Shown piece by piece: positions 63,730 through 64,000 of a DNA stretch of 64,000 nt. This stretch comes from an uncultured Roseiflexaceae bacterium. Its GTDB lineage: Bacteria; Chloroflexota; Chloroflexia; Chloroflexales; Roseiflexaceae. How positions within the stretch are numbered: the stretch's first letter is position 1; the number at the start of each line of letters is the position of its first letter. Location: positions 16,455 through 80,454 of the forward strand of contig CALJIC010000130.1 of assembly GCA_937974195.1 (NCBI GenBank), written 5' to 3'. The position numbers were made by a program, and so were the translations under genes. The notes under the pieces are model-generated. The model was not told the origin of the DNA. It saw only the letters and a list, made by a program, of their open reading frames with translations, and did no database searches.

Positions 63730-63971
63730 CCATCGGTTTGCGCCTCGCTGCACCCGGTTGGCGCGAGCCGCCGGCTGCGCCACTGCGCCCCGCACTGCCC
63801 GTGCCTTCGCAGAGAGATGCTTCGCTCCGCCGGCGGCGCCGGCTCCGCTCAGCATGACGGCACTTACGCTGCGGTCGGTCCTGCATCCAGGCGAGTTCCG
63901 CAGGCGCTGTGCCTGCACCCGGGCTGCCTATGCTGGCATTCATGCCTGCAGGCGCTCCGCCCTGCACCCGG

Positions 63972-63999
63972 GCAGGAGGGCCGGCGCCGGCCCTCCTGC
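63972..63999. repeat. perfect 28-bp palindrome at the window edge
   Basis: GCAGGAGGGCCGGC is followed directly by its reverse complement. Just left of it CCTGCACCCGGGC occurs twice (63913-63925 and 63961-63973). The 63650-64000 stretch otherwise shows only short GC-rich inverted repeats, a TAGAAT box, and no gene. Confidence 0.7.
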
Positions 64000-64000
64000 A

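Overview
The window is GC-rich (roughly 70% by eye) and almost fully coding. Its style suggests a member of the Chloroflexota, most likely the class Chloroflexia: an XRE/NB-ARC/TPR regulator, Tat-type lipoproteins with Ala/Pro/Thr linkers, an SPW-repeat protein and GTCACC-type intergenic arrays. That placement is an inference from gene content, not a phylogenetic result. I saw no rRNA, tRNA, CRISPR array or transposase gene.

Layout. Positions 1-5,691 hold a partial cyclic-nucleotide-binding protein, an EamA-type transporter, a large NB-ARC/TPR regulator and an SPW membrane protein. Positions 5,921-25,672 (minus strand) form a long catabolic run headed by a LacI-family regulator: four Gfo/Idh/MocA dehydrogenases, four SDR dehydrogenases, three AP-endonuclease-type TIM barrels, a lactonase, a BKACE (beta-keto acid cleavage) enzyme, a DUF993 aldolase-like protein, a heparinase II/III-like protein and a DUF2264 protein. 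At 25,697-25,737 two divergent sigma-70-type promoters share one perfect 22-bp palindrome. Positions 25,991-58,581 (plus strand) carry an Opp/Dpp-type ABC transporter, a B12-type radical SAM protein, a GH4 glycosidase, three oligogalacturonate-lyase-family beta-propellers, a PL11-like protein, three related large proteins of no recognised family, cupins, an APH-type kinase, a thioredoxin-NHL lipoprotein, two more Gfo/Idh/MocA enzymes and an FAD oxidoreductase. Positions 58,578-63,649 hold a small P-loop kinase, kdgF, an AlkZ-like protein, a MarR-GNAT fusion and a class I mannose-6-phosphate isomerase.

How the genes fit together. Three oligogalacturonate-lyase paralogues, a GH4 enzyme with galacturonidase-like metal motifs, a PL11-like protein and KdgF point to breakdown of pectin or another uronate-containing polysaccharide. 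None of the lyase-like proteins has a signal peptide. The only clearly exported proteins of the locus are the transporter's binding protein and the thioredoxin-NHL lipoprotein. I therefore infer import of oligosaccharides followed by cytoplasmic depolymerisation, oxidation (Gfo/SDR), isomerisation (TIM barrels), lactone opening and carbon-carbon cleavage (DUF993, BKACE). No PfkB-type KDG kinase or KDPG aldolase was recognised, so the end of the pathway may be unconventional.

The least explained parts are the three large proteins sharing an S-x2-Y ... HGR[SA]Y signature at constant spacing, the radical SAM gene 1 nt behind the transporter, and several families of intergenic inverted-repeat elements. 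One of those families lies at gene ends and supplies the stop codon.
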